Below, one piece after another: positions 15,894 through 24,487 of a stretch of 64,000 nucleotides of DNA (positions are counted from its first letter, which is position 1; the number at the start of each line of letters is the position of its first letter). The notes beneath the pieces were generated by a model. The model worked only from the letters and a program-made list of their open reading frames with translations. It did no database searches and was not told the DNA's origin. Location: the NCBI RefSeq assembly GCF_036013525.1, contig NZ_CP107853.1, positions 2,108,001 through 2,172,000 of the forward strand, written 5' to 3'. This DNA comes from Nonomuraea sp. NBC_00507. GTDB taxonomy: Bacteria > Actinomycetota > Actinomycetes > Streptosporangiales > Streptosporangiaceae. Position numbers and translations under genes: made by a program.

Positions 15894-16033
15894 TACTTCC
15901 CCTTGCCCTTGCCGCCGGAGTGCTGGCCGGATCCTGTCTTGTTCTCGTCGTTGTTACTGCCGCCCTGGCCTCCTCCCCGCTTGGGATCGAGTGGTCCTTC
16001 CTTTGGACTGCTGGGATCTTTGTGCTTGCCCAC
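15893..16033 (-). CDS. Short charged precursor peptide (candidate imiditide-like RiPP)
   Basis: The 46-residue peptide is very hydrophilic: it opens MGKHKDPSSPKEGPLDPKR, continues GGGQGGSNNDENKTGSG and ends with a Lys/Gly tail (SGGKGKGK). It has no Cys and no hydrophobic core. The GTG start at 16033 has GGAGG at 16040-16044, six bases away, and its stop overlaps the methyltransferase start. It contains three Asp: D6 and D16 precede Pro and cannot form an aspartimide because Pro lacks a backbone N-H. D29, in the NNDEN segment, is the only competent one. Role as methyltransferase substrate is inference from coupling and composition. Confidence 0.75.
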   Translation of the reverse strand: MGKHKDPSSPKEGPLDPKRGGGQGGSNNDENKTGSGQHSGGKGKGK

Positions 16034-16067
16034 GTGGAACCTCCATGACTCGTGATTACTCAACGAG

Positions 16068-16097
16068 ACCATAGGATTACGTATCGGCTTTGAACAA
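16068..16097 (-). promoter_or_regulatory. Candidate promoter for the peptide-methyltransferase operon
   Basis: On the minus strand, TTGTTC (16097-16092) and TATGGT (16073-16068) are separated by 18 bases. Transcription would start about 28 bases before the peptide GTG. Confidence 0.35.
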
Positions 16098-16195
16098 GTA
16101 GCACTTGCGACTCCACTCTCTAACTCCGCGTTGGACGTATTTGCTGAATGCCGACAAAGTCCTCAATGCGGGTGAGGACGTTAGGGTTGTGTCTT

Positions 16196-17617
16196 CTACG
16201 AGCCGTGGATGACCGACAGGAAGCGCACCAGCACCGCCTCCCGGCTGGTCGCGGGGAGCGCGTCGAGCACCGTGTTGACCATGGCCATCTCCGGTTGCCC
16301 CGCTCCCGGCCGCAGGTCCACGCCCACGGATGCGGCGAGTTCGGCGAACGTGGCGTCGTCCAGCGCCTCCAGGTCCATCCCCGCCACCAGGTCCACCAGC
16401 CCATCGGGCAGGACGGCGGGACCGCGCGAACGGGCGGCCTCCGCTGACTCGGCGATCACCTTCAGCATGGATTCCGCTCCTGCCAGCGTCACCCCGGTGA
16501 CCGTGATGTGCAGGTTGGCCGGGATGCCCGCGTAGGAGAGTTGTGGTTGGAGGAACCAACCGCGCCGCCGGGCCTCGTCCGCCAGCACGAACACATCGAT
16601 CCCGTCCCCGGCGAACGCCACCAGAGACGACTCCGGCTCACCCAGCACCCGCAGCCCGGAGATCGCGGCGAGGCCCTCGCGCAGCCGCCGCGTCGCCTCC
16701 AGCGTGACCCGGCCGAGCTCCTCGTATCCCTGCCGGCCCAGCGCCTGCAGGGTGGCCCAGGCGCCGCCGAGCGGGCCCGCCGACCTGGAGCTCTGAACGG
16801 TCGCGTTGATGATCGTGTAGCCGGGCCAGCCGGCCGAGGCGAAGTACGCCTTGCGGCGCATCGCGGGATCGGCGAAGAGCACCACCGAGGCACCCTTGGG
16901 GGCGTACCCGTACTTGTGCAGGTCGCAGGAGATCGAGGTGACGCCGGGCACGGACAGGTCGAACAGCGGGATCGCGGCGCCGGCCGCGCGCAGCCACGGC
17001 AGCAGCCACCCGCCCACGCACGCGTCCACGTGGCAGGGGACGCCGGCCGCCGACGCCACGGAGGCGACCTGCTCGATCGGGTCGATCACGCCCTGCGGGT
17101 AGGACGGCGCCGAGGCGACGACGAGGATCGTGTTCTCGTCGATGGCTGCCTCGACATCCTGCGCCCGCACCCGGTACGTCTCCAGGTCCACCGGCACGGC
17201 GACGACCTCGACGCCCAGGTAGTGGGCGGCCTTGTGGAAGGCGGGATGGGCGGTGACCGGCACCACGAGGTTCGGACGAGGCTTGGCTTGAAAGTCCCTG
17301 GCCGCCTTCACCGCCAGCATGATCGACTCTGTGCCGCCGCTGGTGAAGATCCCGTGACCGCCTCCGAGCAGGTCGGCGACCGCGCCGACGACCTGCCGCT
17401 CCATCTCGACCACGCTCGGGAACGCGGTCGGGTCGAGGCAGTTGACCTCCAGCATCTCGAAGTACGCTCGCGCCGCCGCGTCGTTGACCTCGGCCCGCCC
17501 GGTGTCGTAGACGTAGGCGGTCACCTGGCCGCCGCGCACCGGTAAGTCGTGCTCCTTCATTCTGGCCACCTCGGCCAGCAGGTCCTCGGCGGTCCGTCCG
17601 GTCAGGGGGAGGTTCAC
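16196..17617 (-). CDS. PLP-dependent decarboxylase/lyase, sphingosine-1-phosphate-lyase-like
   Basis: The 473-residue enzyme belongs to the group II PLP decarboxylase fold: HGIFTSGGTESIMLAVKAARD (phosphate-binding turn), VVPVTAHPAFHKAAHYLGVEVV, CHVDACVGGWLLPW and SISCDLHKYGYAPKG, where the Lys forms the Schiff base. The closest named group is sphingosine-1-phosphate lyase, although bacterial relatives also act on amino acids. GTG 17617 was chosen because AAGGAG sits five bases upstream; a longer frame exists. A fragment matching its last 13 residues survives at 1363-1407. It lies upstream of the RiPP pair in the same direction but 160 bases away, so it is probably a separate unit. Confidence 0.85.
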   Translation of the reverse strand: MNLPLTGRTAEDLLAEVARMKEHDLPVRGGQVTAYVYDTGRAEVNDAAARAYFEMLEVNCLDPTAFPSVVEMERQVVGAVADLLGGGHGIFTSGGTESIMLAVKAARDFQAKPRPNLVVPVTAHPAFHKAAHYLGVEVVAVPVDLETYRVRAQDVEAAIDENTILVVASAPSYPQGVIDPIEQVASVASAAGVPCHVDACVGGWLLPWLRAAGAAIPLFDLSVPGVTSISCDLHKYGYAPKGASVVLFADPAMRRKAYFASAGWPGYTIINATVQSSRSAGPLGGAWATLQALGRQGYEELGRVTLEATRRLREGLAAISGLRVLGEPESSLVAFAGDGIDVFVLADEARRRGWFLQPQLSYAGIPANLHITVTGVTLAGAESMLKVIAESAEAARSRGPAVLPDGLVDLVAGMDLEALDDATFAELAASVGVDLRPGAGQPEMAMVNTVLDALPATSREAVLVRFLSVIHGS

Positions 17618-17698
17618 GGGAGCTCCTTCGTGGTGCGGCCGTGCACGAGACGGCGAACGACCGAACATAATTCCGCCGCGCTCTCCCGGTCAATGGTC

Positions 17699-18121
17699 TC
17701 AGTCCGGCGCCCAGTACTTCTCCATGATCTTGTCCAGCTCCCCGACCACGGGCCGCCAGCTCGCGGGCAGCGTGAAGCGAGTGGCCTGCCGCCCCTTGTA
17801 GGCCAGCCGGTAGGCGAAGAAGTCCGCCCCCGGCGGCCGCGTCTCCGACCGGCCGATCCGCAGGTCCTTCAGGTACGCCCGGAGCCTGCGCTCCTCCTTG
17901 CCGGTGAGGCACTTGTCGATGGTGGGCCCCGTGCGGCGGTCCAGTCGCACGCAGCCGTTGCCGTACACGATTACGTGGTCCTGGAGTCCCGCGAAGCCGC
18001 CCTCCTTCCTGAAGTCGACCAGCACCTTCTTCTGCGCGGTCACGGCCGTGGCCTGCGGCGCGGCCGCGCTCACGGTCAGGGCGAGCACCGGCAGGAGCAC
18101 GACTCGCCAAATTCTCCTCAT
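17699..18121 (-). CDS. Secreted hypothetical protein
   Basis: The 140-residue protein has a signal peptide (MRRIWRVVLLPVLALTVSAAAPQATA) and a mature domain with two Cys (GNGCVRLDRRTGPTIDKCLTGKEERRL) that may form a disulfide. I recognise no family. It follows the ABC permease gene of the PadR-controlled export operon by about 30 bases on the same strand and may be its last gene. Confidence 0.6.
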   Translation of the reverse strand: MRRIWRVVLLPVLALTVSAAAPQATAVTAQKKVLVDFRKEGGFAGLQDHVIVYGNGCVRLDRRTGPTIDKCLTGKEERRLRAYLKDLRIGRSETRPPGADFFAYRLAYKGRQATRFTLPASWRPVVGELDKIMEKYWAPD

Positions 18122-18152
18122 GCCCCTTGGACGCGTCGCGGCCGCGAATGGC

Positions 18153-19331
18153 TCATCTGAGCGCGTCCACCGGCTCCATCCTGGCCGCCCGCAGGGCCGG
18201 GTACAGCCCGGCCAGCAGGCCCACCACGGCCCCGGCGACGGGCGCGGCGAGTGCCAGGCGCACGTCGAGGAGCGGCGTCCACTGCTTGGCCGCGGACACG
18301 ACGACGACCGTCACCACGCCCAGGCTCGCGCCGATCACCCCGCCCGCCAGCCCGATCAGCGTCGACTCCAGCAGGAACTGGGCGGCGACGTGTCGCCTGG
18401 CCGCGCCGAGCGAGCGCCGCAGGCCGATCTCGGCGATCCGCTCCATCACGGTGACGAGCGTGACGTTCGCGATGCCGACCGCGCCGACGACGAGCGAGAC
18501 CAGGCCGAGGATCAGGAACAACGCGTTGGCGTCAGCCTGCGCCTGGTCCCGCGCCCGCGTCGGGCTCGGCGGGGCGATCACGTGCAGCGTGTCGCCGTTC
18601 CCCGGGCTGAGCGCGTCCGGGGCCTGCCCGGCGATCAGTTCTGCGGCGCCCAGGCTGGTGTTGATCAGCACCCTGGTGACGTCGCGCAGCCCGAAGTGGT
18701 GTCCCACGGTGGGTGGCACGATCACGGCGGTGCTCAGGTTCGGCTCGCGGCGCAGCTCGCCCAGGATGCCGATGACGGTGTACACGTGCCCGCCCACGAA
18801 GATCGCCGGCGCCCGGTCGAGGTCGCCGATCCCGAGCATCTTGGCCGCCTGGTCGCCGATGACTGCCACCCGGTCGCCGCGCCGGATGTGCCCGGCGTCG
18901 TAGAACCGGCCCCGCACGATCCTGCCGCGCGCCGCCTCCGGCAGGCCGGTGGTCGCCGCCAGCACGGTCAGGGTCTGCGCGGTCACCCTGGTGGGGTCCA
19001 CGATGGCGTTCGCGCGCACCGAGACGTTCGCGCTGTCCTTCGACTCGGCCACGGCGGCGGCCGACTCCACGCCACGCAACCGGGTCAGCCGGTCGATCGC
19101 GTCCCACTCCACCAACGGGACGTTCTCCGACTCCGGAACCTCCACGGTGATGGCGGTGGCGACCAGCTCGTCGAAGCGGCCGACGATCTGGTTGCCCGCC
19201 GTGGCCGCCACACCGAGCGTGACGACCAGCGTGGTGATGCCCAGCACGGTGCCGAGCGTGGTGAGCGCCGTGCGCACGGGCCTGGCGAGCAGCCCGGCGA
19301 GGGCCTCGCCGGCCAGGTCTCTGATGTCCAT
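18153..19331 (-). CDS. ABC transporter permease, MacB/FtsX type
   Basis: The 392-residue protein has one N-terminal membrane helix (TALTTLGTVLGITTLVVTLGV), a large external domain (about 50-270, MacB_PCD-like) and three C-terminal helices with the FtsX-type motif IGLRRSLGAARRHVAAQFLLES. This is the MacB topology used for efflux or outer-surface export driven by a cytosolic ATPase. Its ATG overlaps the stop of the ATPase gene by one base (TGATG), so the two proteins form one transporter. Confidence 0.9.
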   Translation of the reverse strand: MDIRDLAGEALAGLLARPVRTALTTLGTVLGITTLVVTLGVAATAGNQIVGRFDELVATAITVEVPESENVPLVEWDAIDRLTRLRGVESAAAVAESKDSANVSVRANAIVDPTRVTAQTLTVLAATTGLPEAARGRIVRGRFYDAGHIRRGDRVAVIGDQAAKMLGIGDLDRAPAIFVGGHVYTVIGILGELRREPNLSTAVIVPPTVGHHFGLRDVTRVLINTSLGAAELIAGQAPDALSPGNGDTLHVIAPPSPTRARDQAQADANALFLILGLVSLVVGAVGIANVTLVTVMERIAEIGLRRSLGAARRHVAAQFLLESTLIGLAGGVIGASLGVVTVVVVSAAKQWTPLLDVRLALAAPVAGAVVGLLAGLYPALRAARMEPVDALR

Positions 19332-20005
19332 CAGTCGTCCGCCAGCACGCCGTCGGTGATCCGGGCCCGCCGCGCGGCCCGCTCGCTGACCTCCCGCTCG
19401 TGCGTGATCATCACCAGGGTCAGCCCCTGTGCCCGCAACTCGTCGAACAGCTCGAGCACGGCCTCGGTGTTGCGGCTGTCCAGGTTGCCGGTGGGCTCGT
19501 CGCAGAGCAGCAGCGACGGCTCGCCCATGAGGGCCCTGGCGATGGCCGCGCGCTGGCGCTCGCCGCCCGACAACCGGTCGGGTGGGAAGCTCGTCCGGTG
19601 GCCGAGCCCGACTCGCTCCAACGCCGCCAGGGCTCGCTCCCGCCTGCCCGTGCGCGCCCGGCTGTTGTAGATCTCGGCGAGCATCACGTTCTCCACCACA
19701 CTGCGGTGGGAGAGCAGGTGGAAGGACTGGAAGATGAAGCCGATCCGCTCGCCGCGCAACCTGGTCCTGGCGCCGTCCCGCAACGTCGTGGTCTCGACGC
19801 CGTCGAGGCGGTAGCTGCCCACGCTCGGCCGGTCCAGCAGGCCGAGCACGTTGAGCAGCGTGGACTTGCCCGACCCCGACGGGCCGGCGATCGCCAGGTA
19901 GTCGCCTCGGTCCACGCGGAGCGACACGTCGTCGAGCGCCATGACCGGCGGCTGGGCGGGGAAGGTCTTGCGGATCCCGCGCAGCTCGATGACCGGCTCA
20001 GCCAT
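19331..20005 (-). CDS. ABC transporter ATP-binding protein, MacB/LolD type
   Basis: The 224-residue ATPase shows Walker A GPSGSGKST, a Q-loop (FIFQSFHLL), the signature LSGGERQRAAIARAL, Walker B LLLCDEPTGNLD and the H-loop MITHERE. The length and sequence match MacB/LolD-type ATPases that power FtsX-fold permeases. The ATG at 20005 was preferred over upstream in-frame codons; it overlaps the adaptor gene by eight bases. Together with the adaptor and permease it forms a tripartite-like exporter under PadR control. Confidence 0.92.
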   Translation of the reverse strand: MAEPVIELRGIRKTFPAQPPVMALDDVSLRVDRGDYLAIAGPSGSGKSTLLNVLGLLDRPSVGSYRLDGVETTTLRDGARTRLRGERIGFIFQSFHLLSHRSVVENVMLAEIYNSRARTGRRERALAALERVGLGHRTSFPPDRLSGGERQRAAIARALMGEPSLLLCDEPTGNLDSRNTEAVLELFDELRAQGLTLVMITHEREVSERAARRARITDGVLADD

Positions 20006-21728
20006 CCCCGACCACCACCCGGTCACCCTCCTTGAGCGCGCCGGTGACCTCGACGTTCCCGTCCGCTGCCAGGCCGGTGCGTACGTCGACGTCCTTGGTC
20101 CGGTCGGGGGCGTACTCGACCCGGACACGGGCCTTGCCGTCGGCCCCCGTGATCACGGCGGCCACCGGCACCACCAGGACGGGCTCCTCGGTCGCGCCCA
20201 CCGTCACCCGCGCCGTCACCGGGGTACCCGCCCGCAGCCCCTTCGCCGAGTCCGGCGTCAGCAACACCGGCTGGGCTCCGTCCTTGGGCTCCTCGGCGCC
20301 GGGGACCCGGGCCCGCTCACCGACCGCGGTGAGCCGCGCCTGGTACGTCTTGCCCGTATCGAGCTCGATCACCGCCTCCATGCCCGGCCGCAGCAGCTCG
20401 GACTCGGCCGCGTCGACCGACCCCGTCACCATGAAGGAAGACCCGGTGACGGTCGCGACCTCGTCCTCGATCCGTTGCCCCGCCTTCACCTCGCTCTTGT
20501 CCACCCGCGCGGGCAACGTGGGCAGGAACACGACCTCGCCGGGCGGGACGACCGTCCCGTACGTACGCGCGAACTCGGCCAGCAGCGCCTTGGCCGCCGT
20601 CACGTCCTTCTCGGCGCCCGCCACCTTGAGCCTGGTCGGCGAGAGCCGCCTGGCCTGGCGCAGCGCCTGCTCCGCGATGGCCAGTCCCTCCCGTGCGGCT
20701 CGCACGGCCTTGCGCAGCTCCTCCAGCTTGGTCTCCCGGGCCTGCTCGGCCTCCTCGAGAACGCGTTCACGGGTGGCGCGGGCCGCCGCGAGATCCGCCC
20801 TGGCGTTGGCCGCGCGCATCTCAAGAAGCTGCGTGTCGGCAGCCGGGGCAGCGGTGGACGGCGGGGCGGTGGTCCCGGGGGCGGCGGAAGGCGGGCTTGC
20901 GGGCGGGTTCCTGGCCGCGTCGAGGGCCTGCTCGGCCTCCAGCAGCTTCTCCTCGGCCGCCCGCACCGCCGCGTCGGCCGCCGCCAGCTTGGTCTCGTCC
21001 TCGGGCGTCAGCCGCCGCGACTCGGCCTGCTTCAGCGCTCGCTGCGCCGCGGCCAGGTCGGCCTTCGCATTGCGGACCTTGAGCTTCAACGGGAGCACGT
21101 CACGGCCCTCGTCGAGTGCCTTCTTCTCGGTCGCGAGCGTCTCCTGCGCCGTCTGCACGGCCTTGCGCAGCGTGTCGTACGTCTGCCGGTCGGTCAACGA
21201 CGGTTGCTGGGCCTCGTAGCCTTTCGCCGCGTACATCCTGGTGACGGCGGCGATCGTGGCCCGGTCGAACACGCCCGAGCGTGGCCCGCCGTATCCCAGC
21301 CTGCGCAGCGCCCCCTGCAGTTGCTCGACGTCGTCGCCCTTGGCGCCGGGCGTGATCGTTCGGTGCATCGGCACCGGGCCGCGCAGCGCGAACACCGGGC
21401 GGCCGTTCACCTCCATCAGCACCGCGCCTTCCGCGAGCCGGCCCTTGCGCGGCGCCCGGGTGGCACGCTGCAGTTCGGACGTGCCGCCGACGGCCCCGGC
21501 GAGGCTGATCGGCAGCGGGGAGCCGTACTCCAGCGTGCCGCTGACCACAACGGTGCTGACGAGCTTGCGGCGCTCGACGGCGGCGGTGATGAGCGAGGGT
21601 TTCGGCGCGGCGCGGCGGGCGGCCTCGTCGGCGGGGGAGCGCAGCCGGGTGCTCAGCGCCCAGCCGATCACGGCGACGACCACGACGCCCGCCATGACCG
21701 TGACGAGTAGCTTGCGTGGTGAGGTCAT
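19998..21728 (-). CDS. Membrane-fusion/adaptor protein (HlyD/MacA-like) with peptidoglycan-binding domain
   Basis: The 576-residue protein has an N-terminal anchor (KLLVTVMAGVVVVAVIGWAL), a peptidoglycan_binding_1 domain (GAKGDDVEQLQGALRRLGYGGPRSGVFDRATIAAV, about 128-165), long Ala/Glu/Arg coiled coils (about 185-400, interrupted by a Pro/Ala/Ser spacer) and a C-terminal beta-barrel domain (VPVAAVITGADGKARVRV, ALKEGDRVVVGDG). In Gram-positives such adaptors connect a MacB-type pump to the wall. It overlaps the ATPase gene and follows the lipoprotein genes, which could be the pump's surface partners. Confidence 0.85.
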   Translation of the reverse strand: MTSPRKLLVTVMAGVVVVAVIGWALSTRLRSPADEAARRAAPKPSLITAAVERRKLVSTVVVSGTLEYGSPLPISLAGAVGGTSELQRATRAPRKGRLAEGAVLMEVNGRPVFALRGPVPMHRTITPGAKGDDVEQLQGALRRLGYGGPRSGVFDRATIAAVTRMYAAKGYEAQQPSLTDRQTYDTLRKAVQTAQETLATEKKALDEGRDVLPLKLKVRNAKADLAAAQRALKQAESRRLTPEDETKLAAADAAVRAAEEKLLEAEQALDAARNPPASPPSAAPGTTAPPSTAAPAADTQLLEMRAANARADLAAARATRERVLEEAEQARETKLEELRKAVRAAREGLAIAEQALRQARRLSPTRLKVAGAEKDVTAAKALLAEFARTYGTVVPPGEVVFLPTLPARVDKSEVKAGQRIEDEVATVTGSSFMVTGSVDAAESELLRPGMEAVIELDTGKTYQARLTAVGERARVPGAEEPKDGAQPVLLTPDSAKGLRAGTPVTARVTVGATEEPVLVVPVAAVITGADGKARVRVEYAPDRTKDVDVRTGLAADGNVEVTGALKEGDRVVVGDG

Positions 21729-21737
21729 GAGCGGTCG

Positions 21738-22625
21738 TCACATGCCGAACTGCTCGTTGATCTGCTTCTGGATGGCGAGATCCTTCGGCAGGTAGGCCGC
21801 GTAGAAGTCCTTGCCGCATTCCAGGTCGTCGAGCGCGGCCTTGATCTCCTTGGCCAGGTACGGCCTGGCCTCCTCAGGGGTGAGCGTCGGCGAGTACCTC
21901 GTCGGGATCTCGCCCTCCTTCACCGGAGGCGGGACATCGGGTATGTCGTCACGCTGTGCCCGTCCCAGCCGGTCCTCCTGATCGGCGAACTGCTTCGTGC
22001 CCCGCTCGGACAGGGCCTTCGGCGTGGTGCCGGAGATGGAGTAGCCCTTGCCCTTCAGACACGTGGCCATGGCGGAGGCCAGCTCCACCAGCCGGGGATC
22101 GGAATTGAGGGTGCTCTCGATCGCCCGGTTGGAGGCCTTGTTCAACTGGCCGTAGTAGTCCATGTCCGACTTCACGTCCAAGCCGAGCACCTGCTTGACC
22201 GCCACGGCCATGCAGGCGTCGCTCGCCTTCCGATAAGCGCTCATCTGGGTCTTGGACAGCGAGGACTGAATCGCCCAGTTGGGGTTGATCTCGGGGTTGT
22301 CGGGCTTGACGGCCGGGTTGCCGAACTCCTTGGGGTAGACGTGCATGGCGAACACGCCAAACCCATATTTTTCGCGAAATTTCCGCATTGCTGAGTAGTC
22401 GCCGGAATCGCGCTTGTCGTCCTGCAGGGCCCACTTCTGCTTTGACACGAAGGCGACGTACTTGAAGCCTTTCTGCTTCATGCAGTCCGCTTTGGCCGCT
22501 TCGAGCTGGTGCTTCTTGTCCCCGGCCGAGGCGGTTGGGGATGGCGGCGCGCTCTCGGCGGCGCCCCCGCAGCCGGAGATCGCGGCCGCCGCCGCCACGG
22601 CCAGGAACGTGCTCCCGACCCTCAT
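21738..22625 (-). CDS. Lipoprotein of the PadR operon, paralogue 2
   Basis: The 295-residue lipoprotein begins MRVGSTFLAVAAAAAISGCGG (lipobox ISGC). Its mature part shares a layout with the product of 22622-23491: ADCMKQKGFKYVA near the start, DPRLVELASAM..CLKGKGY in the middle and KAALDDLECGKDFYAAYLPK at the end. These Cys-containing helical repeats are typical of secreted actinobacterial proteins of unknown function. It overlaps the upstream paralogue by four bases and precedes the adaptor gene by nine, so it is part of the export operon. Confidence 0.8.
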   Translation of the reverse strand: MRVGSTFLAVAAAAAISGCGGAAESAPPSPTASAGDKKHQLEAAKADCMKQKGFKYVAFVSKQKWALQDDKRDSGDYSAMRKFREKYGFGVFAMHVYPKEFGNPAVKPDNPEINPNWAIQSSLSKTQMSAYRKASDACMAVAVKQVLGLDVKSDMDYYGQLNKASNRAIESTLNSDPRLVELASAMATCLKGKGYSISGTTPKALSERGTKQFADQEDRLGRAQRDDIPDVPPPVKEGEIPTRYSPTLTPEEARPYLAKEIKAALDDLECGKDFYAAYLPKDLAIQKQINEQFGM

Positions 22626-23491
22626 GCGATCTCCACCCCGCCGAACAGCTGGACGACCCGCCGGCTGATCTCGTTCTGCTTCGGCATGTAGGCGGCGTAG
22701 AAGTCCTTGCCGCACTCCAGGTCGTCCAGGGCCGCCCTGACCTCCTTGGCCAGGTGCTGCCGGGCCGTGGCCGGTGGGAGGCGGGGGTCGATGTACCCCC
22801 CGCGGCTGTCCTTGTCGGGGATGTCGTCGTTCAGGGCGATCCGCTTCTTCTGCTCCTCGAACTCCTTCCAGCCCCGGTGGCTCATGTCCACCGGCTTGAC
22901 GGAGTCGACCCGGTAGCCCTTGCCCTTGAGGCAGTCGCCCATGGCGGAGGCCAGCTCGACAAGCCGGGGATCGCCGTTGAGCTCGCGGTCGAGCGTCTGC
23001 TTGATCATCTGGTTCTCCTGCTCGGCACGGTCCTCGTCGGACTTCACGACCCGGCCGGTGACCTGCTTGACCGCCTGTGCCTTGCAGGAGGTGAGCGCCT
23101 TGTCGTAGGCGGCCTGCTGGGCCGGCGAGAGCTCGTTCTTGATCGCGAAGTTGGGGCTGTCGGTCTCGCTCCAGAGCGCCTGCTTGCGGTCCGGGTGGGC
23201 GAGGAGGAAGAAGACGCCGAAGCCTTGTTCCTGGCGCTCCTTCCGCATCGCCGCGTAGTCGCCAGAAGTGGCCTTCTTCCACTCGTCGTCGATCTTCGGG
23301 TCGGGGACCCAGGCGACGTACTTGAAGCCCTTCTGCTTCATGCAGTCGGCGATGGCTGACTGAATGCGTTGCGGCTGATCGGATGGGCTGCCGCTGATCG
23401 TCTCCGGCGCGGGTCGCGCCTGCGTCGTGGAGGCGCATCCGGCCATCCCGACGAGGCAGAGCACGGCCAGAAGCAGGGGTCTGTTCGGCAT
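22622..23491 (-). CDS. Lipoprotein of the PadR operon, paralogue 1
   Basis: The 289-residue lipoprotein starts MPNRPLLLAVLCLVGMAGCAS (lipobox GMAGC). It shares the motifs ADCMKQKGFKYVAWV, DPRLVELASAMGDCLKGKGY and ALDDLECGKDFYAAYMPKQ with its downstream neighbour, from which it diverged after tandem duplication. ATG 23491 was chosen because it leaves a compact signal peptide; ATG 23503 is four codons earlier. A perfect inverted repeat (23503-23521) overlaps the region just upstream and matches one in front of the PadR gene, so this gene probably opens the PadR-repressed export operon. Confidence 0.8.
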   Translation of the reverse strand: MPNRPLLLAVLCLVGMAGCASTTQARPAPETISGSPSDQPQRIQSAIADCMKQKGFKYVAWVPDPKIDDEWKKATSGDYAAMRKERQEQGFGVFFLLAHPDRKQALWSETDSPNFAIKNELSPAQQAAYDKALTSCKAQAVKQVTGRVVKSDEDRAEQENQMIKQTLDRELNGDPRLVELASAMGDCLKGKGYRVDSVKPVDMSHRGWKEFEEQKKRIALNDDIPDKDSRGGYIDPRLPPATARQHLAKEVRAALDDLECGKDFYAAYMPKQNEISRRVVQLFGGVEIA

Positions 23492-23502
23492 GTCGATGAC
23501 CA

Positions 23503-23521
23503 TACTCCGTTAAACGGAGTA
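23503..23521. promoter_or_regulatory. Candidate PadR operator at the lipoprotein/exporter operon
   Basis: TACTCCGTT-A-AACGGAGTA is a perfect inverted repeat with 9-bp arms immediately upstream of the first lipoprotein gene. Its core CCGTTNAACGG recurs in front of the PadR gene at 24820-24834. Confidence 0.7.
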
Positions 23522-23524
23522 TGG

Positions 23525-24487
23525 TCAATCCATACAATGCCGCCGGTGACGGAAGGGCGCGACGGCGGCCCACCCGGCCAGCAGGACGAGCACGCCCCAA
23601 TAGGCGAGGTGTTGCCTGGTCAACTGCTCGACATGGATGATCAGCTGGCCGGAGGCGGCCAGCAGGTAGATGCCGCACGCCAGCGCCCACCGGTGGTCAC
23701 GCGCCAGGTAACAGCCCGCCGCCGCCAGCCCGAACGCCACCGCCTCCACCGCCATCCTCGGCAGCCCGAGCGGGTATGACGTCTCCTCGGCCATCCACGC
23801 GGGACCGGCCCACGCCGCGGCGAGAACAGCCGCGAACCACCACCACGACCTGGCCCGCAGCGCCGGGCGAGGCACCGAGGCGAGCACCACCAGGCCGGCC
23901 AGCACCACGGCGTATGCGGCCGCCACCGCGAAGGGGCTGCTGTCCGCGAAGAGGGCCTGGTCGGCGAGCCATGACGGGTGGACAGGCAGCAGGGTGACGT
24001 CGAACGGTTGCTCCCCGCTCGCGATCGCGACCGCTTTGACGCCGACGGCGAGGGTGAGGGGGAGTGCCGGTCGGACCCATCCCCGCAGGACGGCCAGCAG
24101 CGCGAGCGCCGACAGCAGCGTCCACACCGGCAACGTCCCCGCGTACGGCAGCAGTGCCGCCAGGTTCGCCGCCGCCACCGCCGTGACCGCCAGGTGCAGG
24201 CCGTCCACCCACACGTTGCCCGTGGCCTGATGGGCGACGCGGCTGCGCACGCCGCCCACGAGCAGGCCCCAGGCCTCCTTGAGCGCCGGGATGGACCGGC
24301 CCGGTTCGGCGGATTCCAGCAGGACGTCGAGCAACTCGTCGCCGTGCGTCGCGCGGTACTGCCTCGGATAGGCCAGCAGCAGCCTGCGGTATCGCCGCTC
24401 CAGCGGCGTCGAGGGGAGGGCCGGGGTCGTCGACGGGGCGGTCGGCTCGGCTGCGGGCAAGTGGCCGGTCGGCTCGACCGCCGTCAT
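23525..24487 (-). CDS. Multi-pass membrane protein co-transcribed with PadR
   Basis: The 320-residue protein has a Pro/Thr-rich N-terminus, then LERRYRRLLLAYPRQYRATHGDELLDVLLESA, a cytosolic helical motif often seen in membrane proteins encoded next to PadR regulators, and about eight hydrophobic helices. Its ATG overlaps the PadR stop (ATGA). Function is unknown; position suggests a role in sensing or in the envelope stress that the exporter relieves. Confidence 0.75.
   Translation of the reverse strand: MTAVEPTGHLPAAEPTAPSTTPALPSTPLERRYRRLLLAYPRQYRATHGDELLDVLLESAEPGRSIPALKEAWGLLVGGVRSRVAHQATGNVWVDGLHLAVTAVAAANLAALLPYAGTLPVWTLLSALALLAVLRGWVRPALPLTLAVGVKAVAIASGEQPFDVTLLPVHPSWLADQALFADSSPFAVAAAYAVVLAGLVVLASVPRPALRARSWWWFAAVLAAAWAGPAWMAEETSYPLGLPRMAVEAVAFGLAAAGCYLARDHRWALACGIYLLAASGQLIIHVEQLTRQHLAYWGVLVLLAGWAAVAPFRHRRHCMD

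Noticed and set aside
14742..16033. Graspetide cluster
   Set aside because: The methyltransferase resembles those of ATP-grasp systems, but no ATP-grasp ligase is present and the peptide lacks the usual Thr/Asp-rich core.
21738..23690. A single 650-residue lipoprotein precursor
   Set aside because: The extra N-terminal part is out-of-frame translation of the first lipoprotein; each lipoprotein has its own signal and lipobox.
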